From: Flaveria trinervia | Lineage: Eukaryota > Streptophyta > Magnoliopsida > Asterales > Asteraceae | Direction of reading: 5' to 3' | Assembly (NCBI GenBank): GCA_025506515.1 | Contig: CM046453.1 | Location: forward strand, 39,687,727 to 39,751,726 | Length of the DNA stretch: 64,000 bases | Shown: positions 44,401-55,363 of the stretch, piece after piece | Layout of the letters: each line of letters opens with the position of its first letter | Numbering within the stretch: the stretch's first letter is position 1 | The notes under the pieces: generated by a model | The model's database searches: none | What the model was told of the DNA's origin: nothing | What the model saw: only the letters and a program-made list of their open reading frames with translations | Made by a program: the position numbers and the translations under genes

Positions 44401-45958
44401 GAAAGCGAAGAGGGATGCCGGGCAGACCTCAGGTACAATATACATGATTCATATTGATCTTAATGTAACATCTTCCAACACATGGGTATTGGATACCGGA
44501 TGTGGAACTCATATTTGCAATTTGTTGCAGGGGTTCATAAGAAGTAGGGACTTCAATCAAGGGGATGTTAGCCACTTCATGGGCAATGGAACTAAAGTCT
44601 TAGTTGAAGCTCGTGGGGATTACATCCTAAAACTTCCAAATGGCTTGGATGTTATTTTGAAGAATGTTTGGTATGCTCCTAGTTTGACTAGGAACATTAT
44701 TTCTGTATCCCAATTAAGACATTATCATTATGTACTATCCTTTATTGAAAATGATATTCATGTTTCTTTAAATGGTATGTTCTATTTTAAAGCTATTCCC
44801 ATTAATGGTATTTATGAATTGGTTCATGAAAATACTTTAAATAGTTCACAGTACCAAACTAACACCAAGAAGCTCAAGTTGGACTTGAGTGATACCTATC
44901 TTTGGCATTGTCGTCTTGGTCATATAAACAAGAAACGTTTACAAACACTTCAAAAGAATGGTCTTTTAAAAACAAATGAATGTGATTCATTTGATGTTTG
45001 TGAATTTTGTTTACAAGGGAAGATGACTAAGGCACCTTTTAGTGGAACTAACGAAAGGGCAAAAGATATATTAGGAATCATACATTCGGATGTATGTGGT
45101 CCTTTTAAGCCAATGACTAGGAATGGTGAAAGATACTTCATTACCTTTACCGACGATTATAGTCGCTATGGGTATGTGTACTTATTAAGGCACAAAGATA
45201 AAGCTTTTGAAATGTTCAACATCTTCAAGAATGAAGTAGAAAATCAACTCAACAAGTCAATTAAAGTTCTCCGTACCGATAGAGGAGGTGAATACCTAAG
45301 TGAAGCTTTTCAAGATCATCTTAGGAGTTGTGGGATTGTCTCACAGCTCACTCCACCTGGAACACCACAACATAATGGTGTGTCTGAGAGGAGGAATCGA
45401 ACCTTATTGGATATGGTCCGATCTATGATGGCTAGAAGCTCATTACCTCTATCATTTTGGGGTTTCGCTTTGCTCTCCGCGGCCCGTATTCTAAATATGA
45501 CCCCAACCAAAAAGGTGGAAAGGACACCTTTTGAGATATGGCATGGAAGAGTTCCATCCCTATCATACTTAAGGGTTTGGGGATGTGAGGCCTATGTTAA
45601 GCCTCCCACCCCAAACAAATTAGAAGTCCGATCCGCCAAGTGTATATTTGTTAGATATCCTAGAGATTCTATGGGATACTATTTCTATGATCCATTGGAA
45701 CAAAAGGTGTTTGTTGCCAGAAAGGGTGAGTTCTTAGAAGCAAAGTTCCTTATGGAAGGAGCTGGCAGTAGAACAGTAGATCTTGAAGAGGATCAAGAAC
45801 CACAACCAATGCACGGTTGGTTGAAACTAGCATTCAACATGAGTATGTTGAGTATGATCAAGGGGTTGATCAATACACACAAGATGTTCGCAGAAGTGGT
45901 AGAACTAGTAATCCACCTGAAAGATACAGATTTTTCGTGGATGGGTGCTATGTGGTAG
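44009..45958 (+). CDS. Gag C-terminus, protease and integrase of element F
   Basis: An uninterrupted 649-codon frame. Order: Gag C-terminal helix region, Lys/Gly-rich stretch, zinc knuckle CFKCGEIGHWARNC, protease with VLDTGCGTHIC (Asp-Thr-Gly), NIISVSQLR, pre-integrase HHCC (WHCRLGHINKKRL...CEFCLQGK), integrase with catalytic Asp in HSDVCGP, Asp in RTDRGGEYL and Glu in NGVSERRNRTL, then the C-terminal YFYDPLEQKVF. A frameshift near 45808 diverts the last 50 residues (compare 1-1112, where ARLVETS follows QEPQPS). Protease and integrase look intact, yet upstream and downstream breaks prevent a full polyprotein. Confidence 0.95.
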   Translation: MSRLEELATDLILNGLTKRFETFVLNYNMNAWDKSIGELHSMLKTAEAAMGKRVLPVLTINEGGYNKRPHPAPKAKVAKGKGPAWGKGKGVARVPPKPQEKRQKVATNDPCFKCGEIGHWARNCPVHLQELKAKRDAGQTSGTIYMIHIDLNVTSSNTWVLDTGCGTHICNLLQGFIRSRDFNQGDVSHFMGNGTKVLVEARGDYILKLPNGLDVILKNVWYAPSLTRNIISVSQLRHYHYVLSFIENDIHVSLNGMFYFKAIPINGIYELVHENTLNSSQYQTNTKKLKLDLSDTYLWHCRLGHINKKRLQTLQKNGLLKTNECDSFDVCEFCLQGKMTKAPFSGTNERAKDILGIIHSDVCGPFKPMTRNGERYFITFTDDYSRYGYVYLLRHKDKAFEMFNIFKNEVENQLNKSIKVLRTDRGGEYLSEAFQDHLRSCGIVSQLTPPGTPQHNGVSERRNRTLLDMVRSMMARSSLPLSFWGFALLSAARILNMTPTKKVERTPFEIWHGRVPSLSYLRVWGCEAYVKPPTPNKLEVRSAKCIFVRYPRDSMGYYFYDPLEQKVFVARKGEFLEAKFLMEGAGSRTVDLEEDQEPQPMHGWLKLAFNMSMLSMIKGLINTHKMFAEVVELVIHLKDTDFSWMGAMW

Positions 45959-47520
45959 ATTCAGACGAACCAACCACATACCATAATGCAGTGTCCAATT
46001 CGGATTGTGACAAATGGCTTGAAGCCATGAATGCTGAGATGCAATCTATGTATGACAATCAAGTTTGGGAACTTGTTGAACCACCTCTTAACTCCAAGAT
46101 AGTTGGAAGCAAGTGGGTTTTCAAGAAGAAAACCGATATGCATGGAAACTTGGATACTTATAAAGCTAGACTTGTAGCAAAGGGTTTCACTCAAACTCAA
46201 GGGGTTGATTATGATGAAACTTTCTCACCTGTTGCGATGCTAAAGTCTATAAGGATATTGTTTGCCATAGCTGCTCATTATGATTATGAATTTGGCAAAT
46301 GGATGTCAAAACGGCTTTCCTAAATGGATATCTTGAGGAAGATGTCTATATGTTCAGCCTGAAGGTTTTGTCCATCCAAAACATCCTAATAAAGTGTGCA
46401 AGTTAAAGAAATCAATCTATGGATTGAAACAAGCATCGAGAAGCTGGAATCACCGTTTTGATGAGGAAGTAAAGAAATTTGGCTTCATAAAAATGCTGAT
46501 GAGGCCTGTGTATATAAGAAGGCTAGTGGGAGCACAATAACTTTCCTAGTTTGTATGTTGATGACATACTACTATTGGAAATGACATTCCAGCCTTGGAA
46601 GGTGTAAACCTGGCTGGAAGTTGTTTTTCCATTAAGGATCTTGGTGAAGCCGCCTATATTCTGGAATAAAGATCTATAGGGATAGATCAAGGTGGTTGAT
46701 TGGTTTGAATCAAAGTGCATACATTGATAAAATCTTGAAAAGGTTCAAGATGGAGAACTCTAAGAAAGGTACGATACTATTCAAAGAAGAACGATATTGA
46801 GTACGACTCAATGTCCAAGCTCAAAGGATAGCAAGATAAAATGAAGGCAATCCCATATGCATCTGCTATTGGATCCATCATGTATGCGATGATATGCACT
46901 CGACCGGACGTGTCATGCGCCTTAAGCATGACAAGCCGATACCAGCAAAATCCTGGAGACATCATTGGATGGCTGTTAAGAACATACTAAAGTACCTAAG
47001 GAGGACAAGAGATATTTTCCTAATCTATGGATCTGGTGACGAGAACTCGTTGTAAAGGTTACACGGATGCGAGTTTCCAGACCGATCGTGATGATTCTCG
47101 GTCACAATCGGGATAAATTTTCATTCTGAATGGAGGAGCGGTTTGTTGGAAGAGCTCCAAGTAGGATGTCGTGGCTCTATCAACTACAGAATCAGAATAC
47201 GTCGCCGCCTCATTGGCAGCTCAAGAAGCTGCATGGTTAAAGAAATTCATTGCCGACCTAGGGGTTGTCCCTTCCATTTAGAACTCGCTAGAGATCTTTT
47301 GTGATAACGAGGGTGCGATTGCTCAAATCAAGGACCCCGTGCTCATCAAAAGACTAGGCACATTGAGCGGAGATTCAACTACATATGAGATGAAGTTGAA
47401 AAGGGAAAGATATGTATTCGCAAAGTTCACACGGATCAAAACATTGCGGATCCTCTCACGAAGCTCCTTAAAAGGCAAAGCATGAAGGTCATACTTGTGC
47501 CATGGACTTCGATATTCTAG
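45817..47520 (+). pseudogene. Reverse transcriptase-RNase H of element F, decayed
   Basis: An open frame to 46323 gives WLEAMNAEMQSM, VGSKWVFKKKTDMHG and YDETFSPVA. Beyond 46320 many one-base losses break the frame: SIYGLKQASRSWN near 46415, YVDD near 46555, GEAAYI near 46645, and an RNase H region with the TTESEYVAASLA-type motif near 47180-47210. It ends near 47520. Differences from the copy at 1-1112 are mostly single-base indels. No functional RT can be made from this reading. Confidence 0.88.
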
Positions 47521-48296
47521 TGATTGGATTTGATCTGTAAATTTTTGTATTTGGATATGTGGAACTCTTCATTATTTGAATAAAATTATTTGGTTATAAT
47601 GTTTCAATAATGTTCCAATTTAGCATGTTTTATCCACGAGTAAAATGTTTACTCTAAATGTCCGTAGTCGTTCAAACTTGTGGGAGCAAGTTTGAAGGTA
47701 AGACTATTATGAACTTGGATTGGTTGATATTCATAAAGATGAATATAGAGCAATGGGTTGCTACCAAGGTTCATAGATATTTGTGGGATACAAATATTGG
47801 ACTAACCCGCATCTCAATTTTACTACATGGAATCTTATTGATTGATCATAAGTAAATTTGAGTAAAGGTGAATATCATTTGGTATCCTCCGACCTGAGAT
47901 ACATATAGGTTTTGATATTCCCCAAGTTTACCCTTGAGCTAATTCTTCACTGTCCTGAATAATGGACAGTACATAAGGGTATGTTCAGGTGTAACACGGG
48001 TTTGTGAGAAACGTATGTAATCAAGATGGAATTTGTTCCTCTTATTCGTTGAGAGTTAGATTTCTAAGGCTGATTAAGTTAAATCAAAAAGAAATGATCA
48101 TTCTATGTTCTTTGATTTAACATGACATCTGTAACAAAAGGATAGATGATTGATTCACCTAAATCATTTCAGTAGGGTACTTGAAAGGGATGTATTTTTG
48201 AATGGCCTAAGTCATGCGTATTAAGGGCAGTAAACCGTTGTTAGGCGGTATTTACTGCTTGCATCAATCTTCTATGAATCTTGGCAAGTGGGAGAT
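47521..48296 (+). other. 3' untranslated region of element F
   Basis: No gene is seen in these 776 bases. It ends with the purine tract AAGTGGGAGAT directly before the 3' LTR, the priming site for second-strand synthesis. Confidence 0.7.
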
Positions 48297-48795
48297 TTAG
48301 GATTCTATATGCCCAGACACATAGAATATTGATGTGGTTAGTACATTATGATCCAAGTCGGGTTATATACCCAATAACAAGCTTTACAATCACGAAGAAT
48401 TATTTAATTGATGATGGGATCATGCAATTGAATATTGCATCTGTTTAGAAAAAGGGTTTCTAAATAAAGGCAGAGATGGAACAAATTAAAGGATAATTGT
48501 TGATGGGTTTATTATTATTTTGTTATTTAAAAGGGTTTAAATAACACTAATAATATAAGAGTATACTTTAATTAAATTATTTAATTAGAGAAGACTTATG
48601 TACATTTTAATAAGTCTTGTAATGACTTATTAATGTGGACAAAACACTAGTTAATATTAAGTAAGTGTGTTTAATTAATGATACTGTCTTATGTTGAACA
48701 CATTTTTGGCCGCCCACTCCTTGGAGTGATTGGGGTCTTTTTTGTCTTGAGAAGACCAAACGTAACTAGTGTAAGCTGCTCTCTCATTTTTTCCA
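48297..48795 (+). repeat. 3' LTR of element F, truncated
   Basis: It matches 40964-41480 (TAGGATTCTATATGCCCA onward, missing the first G) up to TTTTTCCA near 48795, where the text switches to the aORF of E (AGATGTCGGTTGATGATGG). About 640 bp of LTR is missing. Most differences from the 5' LTR are single-base deletions. Confidence 0.9.
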
Positions 48796-49328
48796 GCTTA
48801 AGATGTCGGTTGATGATGGCCGGATTGATGAGATTGGTTTCTCTCCCTGCACTATGGTAACAGTGCCTCTCCTATCCATAATGACCTCTTAGCAGTTCTT
48901 CCAGAATTCAGCACTGATCCTCATAGAGTGATGATTAATGGTGAGGAGGTGAAGTAGTCTCGACCAAAGACATGAAACGACAAACCTTTGAGAAATGAGG
49001 ATCTTTATCTCAGGCAATAGAGCAACTTGATGTGTTGTCCGTGAAGCTCATCTAAAGTTGGATCATTTCTATGAGCAAAGTTTGCCATTTATAAGTAAGC
49101 TTAAGGACATAGAAGAAGAACGATAAATTTTAAGAAAATTTTGGTTTTTAGGTTTTGTTTTTTGAGGAAGAACAGATGATATAAAGAGGGGGAATCGTTG
49201 GGTTTGGATATGTGAGAGGGATTTCAGAAAAGTTTATGAAAGAGGATAAACTTTGCAATCGGATGTCGGTCCCACCGTCTGAAAAAGTAGTGTTACTTTT
49301 GCTCAAAAAGTAGTTTTCTTAGAACAGT
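48796..49328 (-). pseudogene. aORF N-terminus and promoter region of element E
   Basis: A start-like ATG lies at 49088. The stretch 48796-49088 matches the first ~100 codons of the C and D aORFs, with many one-base deletions that leave no open frame. 49089-49328 matches the leader and upstream part (compare 53978-54215 and 30695-30930), with the TATA region degraded near 49205. Element D starts at 49329; the text resumes at 61293 with the motif array. Confidence 0.75.
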
Positions 49329-50116
49329 TGCAGGATCGTTCAAGGGCTTGAACACAATTACAACACAACAACACAATGAGGAGATTAACTAAATCTTAAT
49401 CAAACAGTGAACTAGGTAACCAAAGGTGATGCAGAGAACACAAGTAAAGCAAGAGACAGAACAAGAGAGTATAGTTTTCAAGGGAGCAGTATATTGCTTT
49501 CTCAAGTTCTTTTACAAGTGTTACAAAGCATATGGAAAGATACAAGAACTTGGAATACTTATACTACAACCTACAGCCGGCTATACTATGAAAGCCAGCT
49601 GGATACAATTGACTAGACACTAACAAAATCAATTGTAGGATCAAAAGGCATATCTGCCTTTTGACCTTGTGACTATGACATGCCATAGCTCACATCCTTA
49701 TACATTACAAAAGGATAAAGTACATAAAGTAAAGTTTCAGACTCAAGACCTCAATGTACAGTTACCAAAAGCATGGACCTTTTCACCAACTCTTGTAAGT
49801 TGGTGACTTATCAGAGACGCAGCGGAAAAGGTGCTTTATGGAACAGTACATCAGATAAAGCATGTGTACTAAAAGTCTTCGGAAGAAATCTGTCTTCATA
49901 GGTTGAAGCTTCGGAAGACTTTGTCTCTTCAAGCTTCGGAAGACTTCATGTTAGGCTTCGGAAGATATTGGTCTTGGCTTCGGAAGATATTACACTTAGA
50001 GTATTTTCTAATGCTTTGTGTAATTCTTCCGAAGCATTCTTCACTTCAGTACTTAGTGCATGTTGCTGAAACACTTAGGCAGTTTTGGGTTGCATCAGAC
50101 TTCAGGAATCCTTACA
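49329..50116 (-). repeat. 3' LTR of element D
   Basis: 788 bp, TGCAGGATCG...AATCCTTACA on the plus strand. Minus-strand TATA-like GTATAAGTATT lies at 49571-49561. CTTCGGAAG and CTTCCGAAG motifs sit at 49876-50035. The adjoining minus-strand tract CTAGGGGAGTT (50117-50127) is the polypurine tract. Confidence 0.94.
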
Positions 50117-50127
50117 AACTCCCCTAG

Positions 50128-53100
50128 GCTGATGCTACCAAAACACTTAGAAGATCTTTAAATGTTTGTAGTCTTCAGAATAATCAAGACCATCCCTTTC
50201 TTCATTTGATGGTCAGGATCATCAAGACTCTCATAGTATCTTCTCATTTCAAAAGATCATGCAGAGGTAAGTTGATTATGTCTTGCCATGAGTAGACATT
50301 TTCAACACCTTGATCTCTGATAACATTCCATCTTTCTGGATTGGTAGAGTAAGTCCAGGATAAGATGGGTGTCTCGGTTGCTAGAGGAGCCACTTGCATA
50401 GGAGTTGATTGGGCTGCCTCATCATGCACTTCCTCAGGTTGATCTGATTCAGCCTGGGGTGTAGAGGTAGATGACTTTGGCTTCTTCTTTTTAGTCTTTG
50501 GTTTAGAGGCCATTTTCTTCTTCCTCTTTAATGTCTTTAACTGAGAAGACTGGTCTGCAGCACCATGTTGATCATCAGTGTCTTTCTCAGTTGGGTGTTC
50601 CTCCCTCACAGGTTCAGAAGGAGAGGGAGTTTGACCCTGTCTTGGATCAGAAGATGAAGTTTGCTGAGGCTCAGCTGGAGGTTCTGGTTCAGGTGTCTCT
50701 GGTTGTTCAAACTTGACCTCCACTTCAGGTGGGACTTGACTTGGAAGAGAGTGCAAGTCAATGAGTTCACCACTTTTAATCTTCTGCTTGATTACCTTAT
50801 ATGCTCATCCATTGTAGATAGAGACATGGGACCAAGTCTCCTTCCGGAGAATCCATATGACTTCAAGAAGCTCATCATTCTTTGTCTGTCAGCAGACTTC
50901 TTTGCATTCTTTTGAATGATGGCTCTTGACTTTGCAGCTTCTTCCCTTAGCTTCCTTTGGTTGTTTTTCTTTCTTTGACTAACTCAAGCTCAAGTTGCTT
51001 TAAGTACTCGAACTCAATGAAGTCATAGGACAGGGAAGAAGTGTATTTGCCTGATAGAAGCCTGTGGCACTCAGGTAGTTTATCATTTTGATTCTATCCT
51101 CTTCTTTATCTACCTGAGGTTCTTGTGGAGCCACATCTTCCTGTGCAGGACTTTCTTGAACTGGAGAGAGAGTGGGAGTATGCTTGTGAAGTCTTTTCTG
51201 TCTCCTCTCCTCTTTGAATTGGAGAAGTAACCTTGCATCCTCTTTCTCCTTTATCTCTCTTGACACTTCCATGTCAGCCAGTTCATCATTCTCTTCTAAG
51301 GGGAGGGAGATGATTTCATCAACATCATAGTTCCTGGTCTGTAATAATTAATCCTGACTGCCCTTTGTTCATCATTTTGAGTATTTGGTCTGGGGGCAGC
51401 CCTGATTGCAGCTTGCATGAATTTTGATGACCCAGAAGAACTTTCTCCCCTTAGCCTCCTTTTCTCTCTCTCTCTTCTCCTCAATTTCCTCAGGAGTCAT
51501 TATCCTTTTCCCTTTGTCACCAACAGACCTTTGTGACTCAGGGTGGATTGAGGCTTGGCCTTCATTGCTTGGTGTAGCTTCCATGCTCTGGCCAGAGAGA
51601 GGCTGAGAAACACCTTCACCAGCAGGTGTCTCAGATGGAGTTTGGACCTCTGCAGCAGTTGTTGATGGTGAGACAAGGGTCTCAGGTTCTGCCACTGGGC
51701 CTTCAGCCAAGGTTTCCCCTATGAAACTAATCTTAGGGTCCACCTCAACATCCAGTTGACCGATGACATTGCCTGATTGCCTAAGTCTCCTTCTTAGAGA
51801 GAACTCTGCAAGGATCCTGTCTTGGATTCTTTGAGCCAGCCTGTCAGCTTGTCTAGATTTGCTTGGATTGACAAGTGGCATGTTGACTAAATCCAGTCCT
51901 TCATAGAAGCTCAGGCTTTGGAACTGAAAGACTTCTTGTTGACCTTGAACTCTGTGAAGTATGAGGGCTCTTCTGTCATCATCATACCTCCATCTGATGA
52001 TGTAGTTGCCAGTTCCATGTGGTGGAGATGAGACAGCCCTTGGTATACCTTCCTCAAAGAGACTCCTGATGAGAGAGTCTATAGAGTCCACATTAATGTG
52101 AACTTGAGGAAGTTGCTGAGAATGCACAACAGCAAGTGAGGATGGTGAGTCCTCTATGTCCATTCTCTTTGAAGAACTCCCAGGTTCTGTGGTTGTGATA
52201 ACTTTCCCCCCTTTTTGGTAGCATCACCCACTTGCATAGGTGAGCTGGAGGATAAATCATCACTTCCACAGGTTCTTGTGTTCCTGGTTGAGCTCTCCTT
52301 AAAGGTCTCTCAGCTAGTTTTTTTTCCTGCAGATATGAAATCTGGAGTTGCTGATCATTGACCCTGTTTTGCAGGGTAGTCACCTGAGATTCCAAGTGAC
52401 TAACCTTAGAGACTAGATAGGTGCATGTTTGTGACAATGTTGTACCTTTAGTCTCAAATTCCCCTCATCTTCATCAGAAGAATCACTGGGGGATGAGAGG
52501 ATTGGACCAAAGTCCCTTCTCTCACCACCAGCTTGAGTTTCTTGGCTGCTGGTTTTCCTCTGCTCACTGGCAACCTCAGTTAAGATGCCAATGGGCTGAG
52601 TTGCCATGGTTGAGGTCTTAATGATGTAATCACTTTCAAAAGTGAGAGCCTCTTCCATATGGACATCCTGAACAGGTTCAGATGTGTCCACCTCAGTAAT
52701 AGGTGACTGATGAGGGATAGACTGAGGAGAGTCAGAGGTACTCATCTCTCTTTGAGTAGGGGAGGAGAGAGAGACTCATGGTACTCACTGAATCCTAAGT
52801 CTTCATCAGTGTAAAAGGATAGGTTGGGAATTGGTTGGTTTAGATCCAAAGGCTGGGGATGGTAGCTATCCCCTGAAGGTTTCACTTGAGTGTTGAGACT
52901 CAGAGTGAAGGCTTACAGTTGTTGGGCTAATGAGCTCATCAGGTTGAGCTTGAGGAACCTCAGCCCTGATAGGTAAAGTAATGGGAGTGGTTTGCTCCTC
53001 AGGAGAAGTGGGAGCTCTGGAGTCCACTTCTTCCTGTAAGGTTGAGTATTTGGGGGCCTGCACAGACTCAATAGCCTGAGCAGGGGTTCGTTGGGATTTT

Positions 53101-53977
53101 CTTTTGTAGGTGATGAATATTGGAGGTTGTGAAGAGGGTAGGAGAGCAGTAGGTGTGGGTTCAACACTAGCTTGGACTGCTATGTTGTCACCTTGAGCAA
53201 TGAGCTCTAACATTTTTGGGACTAGGGCTGTTTCTACCCCTGAGAAGCCTACAGTTGGCTTCTTCATAATTTTAAAGATGCCGGGCTTCATCTGTCCCAG
53301 TTTAAGAATATTGCCTGTTTCCCTCAACTGTGAGCCCAGTTCACAGTTAAGAATGTGTTGAACATATCTAGGAAACATGTAATATTCTAAGGAGTCTAAG
53401 TTTGCAAGTAAATTAGTATAAACAAATTGTGAATACCTGAACTTGACCCCCTGAACCATCCCATGAACTATAAAGGAGAGATCCTCAGGAATCTGGTCCC
53501 ATCCACCATGCTTGTTTGATAAGCTGTGGATAACCACATGGAGCAGGTATTTCCACTGGGATGAGACCTTCCCTTTCCTGAAGGTCTTTACAGAGAAATC
53601 TCCTTCATAGCCCATCTGCTCGAAGGAATGATTAACCGCTTCTTTTGGAAAGAACACTTCACCTGCTTCATCATCCAGCTGAAGATGTCGGTTGATGATG
53701 GCCGGAGTGATGAAAATTGTTCTCCCCTGCACTGTGGCAGACAGTGCCTTCTCCCCATCCATAATGACCTCTTGGCAGGTCTTCCAGAATTCAAGCAAAT
53801 GATCCTCATATAGAGGAGGATCAATGGTTAGGGAGGTGAAGTAGTGAGACAAAGACAAGAAACGGCAAACCTCTGAGAAATGAGGATCTTTGTCAGAGCA
53901 TAACAGAGCAACCTGATTGTGTTGTCTGTGTAGCTGCATGGCAAAGTGAGGATCATTCTGTGTGTAAGGTCAGCCAT
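50128..53977 (-). pseudogene. aORF of element D (best preserved copy of this family)
   Basis: The start is ATG at 53977 (MADLTHR); one A is missing within 30 bases relative to C, then 53939-52866 is open for 357 codons: FLSLSHYFTSLTIDPPLYED, GRTIFITPAIINRHLQLDDE, SSQWKYLLHVVIHSL, GWDQIPEDLSFIVHG, YMFPRYVQHIL, GFSGVETALVPKMLEL. Ser/Thr/Glu-rich linkers follow (52745-52413), a coiled coil (52437-52330), IIRWRYDDDRRALIL and a helical region (52163-51372), a Glu/Arg-rich coil (51272-51000) and a basic plus C-terminal domain (50756-50244: KRKKKMASKPKTKKKK, NPERWNVIRDQG, WQDIINLPLHDLL). Frame breaks occur at five or more points. There is no enzyme motif or membrane segment. The basic stretch suggests nuclear entry. 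The role is unknown. Confidence 0.8.
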
Positions 53978-54090
53978 TGTGAGGTAGCTCAGAGATGAAG
54001 AAAAGAATGGGAAGTAAATTTCAGAGAGAAAGCTTTGGGTTTTAGGTATGGAAGAAAAGCAGATGATAGAAGAGGGGGGAAACCGTTGGG

Positions 54091-54097
54091 TTTATAT
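54091..54097 (-). promoter_or_regulatory. TATA box upstream of the element D aORF
   Basis: The minus strand reads CATATAAACCC about 115 bases upstream of the aORF ATG, followed by a CT-rich leader. The motif array (54225-54550) lies just beyond it. The same element is at 30814-30806 in C. A dedicated aORF promoter is inferred. Confidence 0.55.
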
Positions 54098-54224
54098 GAG
54101 AGAGAAGGATTTCAGATAAAGTTTAATGAAAGAGGATAAACTTTGAAATCCGTATGTCGGTCCCACCTCTGAAAAAGTAGTTTACCTTTTTGCTCAAAAA
54201 GTAGTTTTCTTGGAATTCGAAAAG

Positions 54225-54550
54225 CTTCCGAAAGTAATTGTCTTCGGAAGTTTGATTGAAAAAGCTTCCGAAGCTAAAGTGACTTCGGAAGAATTTTCCT
54301 GAGAGTCTTAAAGATTTATGCTTCGGAAGAGAAATAAACTTTGGATGCTTTGTATAAGAATGAACAAAGCTTCCGAAAGTAATTTTTGCTTCGGAAGGAA
54401 AAGTCCTTAAAAATGAATAAGTGTCTAAGTTGAAATTTTAAGCTTCGGAAGATAATTTTGACTTCTTCCGAAGGTAAAATCTCTTAGACAGTCATTTATT
54501 TTGAAGACATATTTTTCTTCCGAAGGTAAAATGTATCTTCCGAAGTATCA
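54225..54550. repeat. CTTC-S-GAAG motif array between RNase H and aORF of element D
   Basis: About a dozen copies of CTTCCGAAG / CTTCGGAAG and near variants in 325 bases, each symmetric about one base. They match the D LTR motif. Sequence between motifs differs from that of the LTR, so this is not a simple LTR copy. Confidence 0.88.
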
Positions 54551-54694
54551 GAAAATTTTCAAGAATCTAAGGAAAGTCTTCAAAAAGAGTTTTTCATTCA
54601 AAGAAAACATGAGCTTATGAAAGTGATGAACTAGACAACTTAGGACACACATATTTTTTAGAAGAAATAATTAGAATTAGTTTTAAGAAAAAAT

Positions 54695-55343
54695 CTACTC
54701 AAAGTTAATCATCCCAATAGCTGATATCAGATACTTAAATCTCTGTTCATCAAAAGCTTTTGTGAACAGATCAGCATATTGTTCATCTGTGTGAACTTTG
54801 ACTAGTTTAATTAACCCCTTTTCATAGTTATCTCTTATTAAATGATACCTGATGTTGATGTGTTTGGTCCTTGAGTGCTGCACAGGGTTCTCAGTGATAG
54901 AGATAGCACTGTTGTTGTCTATGTGGATAGGAGTCTCTTTGAAGTTAAATCCGTAGTCTAGCATCTGATTTTGAATCCAAAGCACTTGAGCACAGCAGCT
55001 TGCAGCAGCAATGTATTCAGCCTCAGCAGTTGATGCAGACACACAGGTTTGTTTCTTGCATTGCCATGAGACAACCCTTCCACCAAGAAATGACATCCCC
55101 CAGATGTAGACTTTGCAGTCATGTTGCAACCACCATAATCACTGTCTGTATAGGCATACAGATTGAAATTAGATTCTTTGGATACCATAAACCAAGTGTT
55201 GAAGCACCTTTGAGGTATCTTAAAATCCTTTTCACAGTGATTAAGTGAGACATCTTAGGATTAGCTTGATATCTTGCACAAATACATGTAGCAAACATGA
55301 TATCAGGCCTGCTAGCTGTAAGATACATAAGAGACCCAATCAT
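54695..55343 (-). pseudogene. RNase H of element D
   Basis: From 55343: IGSLMYLTASRPDIMFATC, YLKGASTLGLWYPK, then after frame changes near 55180 and 55095 the catalytic Asp in YTDSDYGG, Glu in STAEAEYIAAAS, Asp in HIDNNSAI, and the end LISAIGMINFE. Two single-base indels separate three open pieces. It would remove the RNA strand during reverse transcription. Confidence 0.9.
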
Positions 55344-55363
55344 AGCCCTGTATAAGTGCTCAT

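Larger units (their letters stand above)
40964..48795 (+). mobile_element. Element F: copia retrotransposon, 3' LTR truncated
   Basis: Plus-strand element inserted in the E aORF. Order: 5' LTR 40964-42110, primer-site-like TGGCATCTAGAGCC, long leader, gag, protease, integrase, RT, RNase H, 3' untranslated part, and only the first ~500 bp of the 3' LTR (48297-48795). About 200 bases of E's aORF that should follow are also gone, so a single deletion removed the F end and its target flank; no duplication can be tested. It is a different copia family from A-E: no aORF, DTG protease, one zinc knuckle. The fragment at 1-1112 and the solo LTR at 38132 are relatives. Confidence 0.92.

Noticed and set aside
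50097..50116. Placing the D LTR edge at GGTTGCATCA (50097) rather than CCTTACA (50116)
   Set aside because: Only the 50116 edge puts the polypurine tract AGGGGAGTT directly next to a TG start, as in element B, and both LTR copies match through CCTTACA.
50128..53977. aORF as an envelope gene
   Set aside because: No signal peptide or transmembrane stretch is visible in any part; basic clusters and coiled coils argue for an intracellular protein.
50128..53977. aORF as a synaptobrevin/longin-domain protein
   Set aside because: Such labels appear on similar plant repeat proteins, but no SNARE motif or longin core can be pointed to here.
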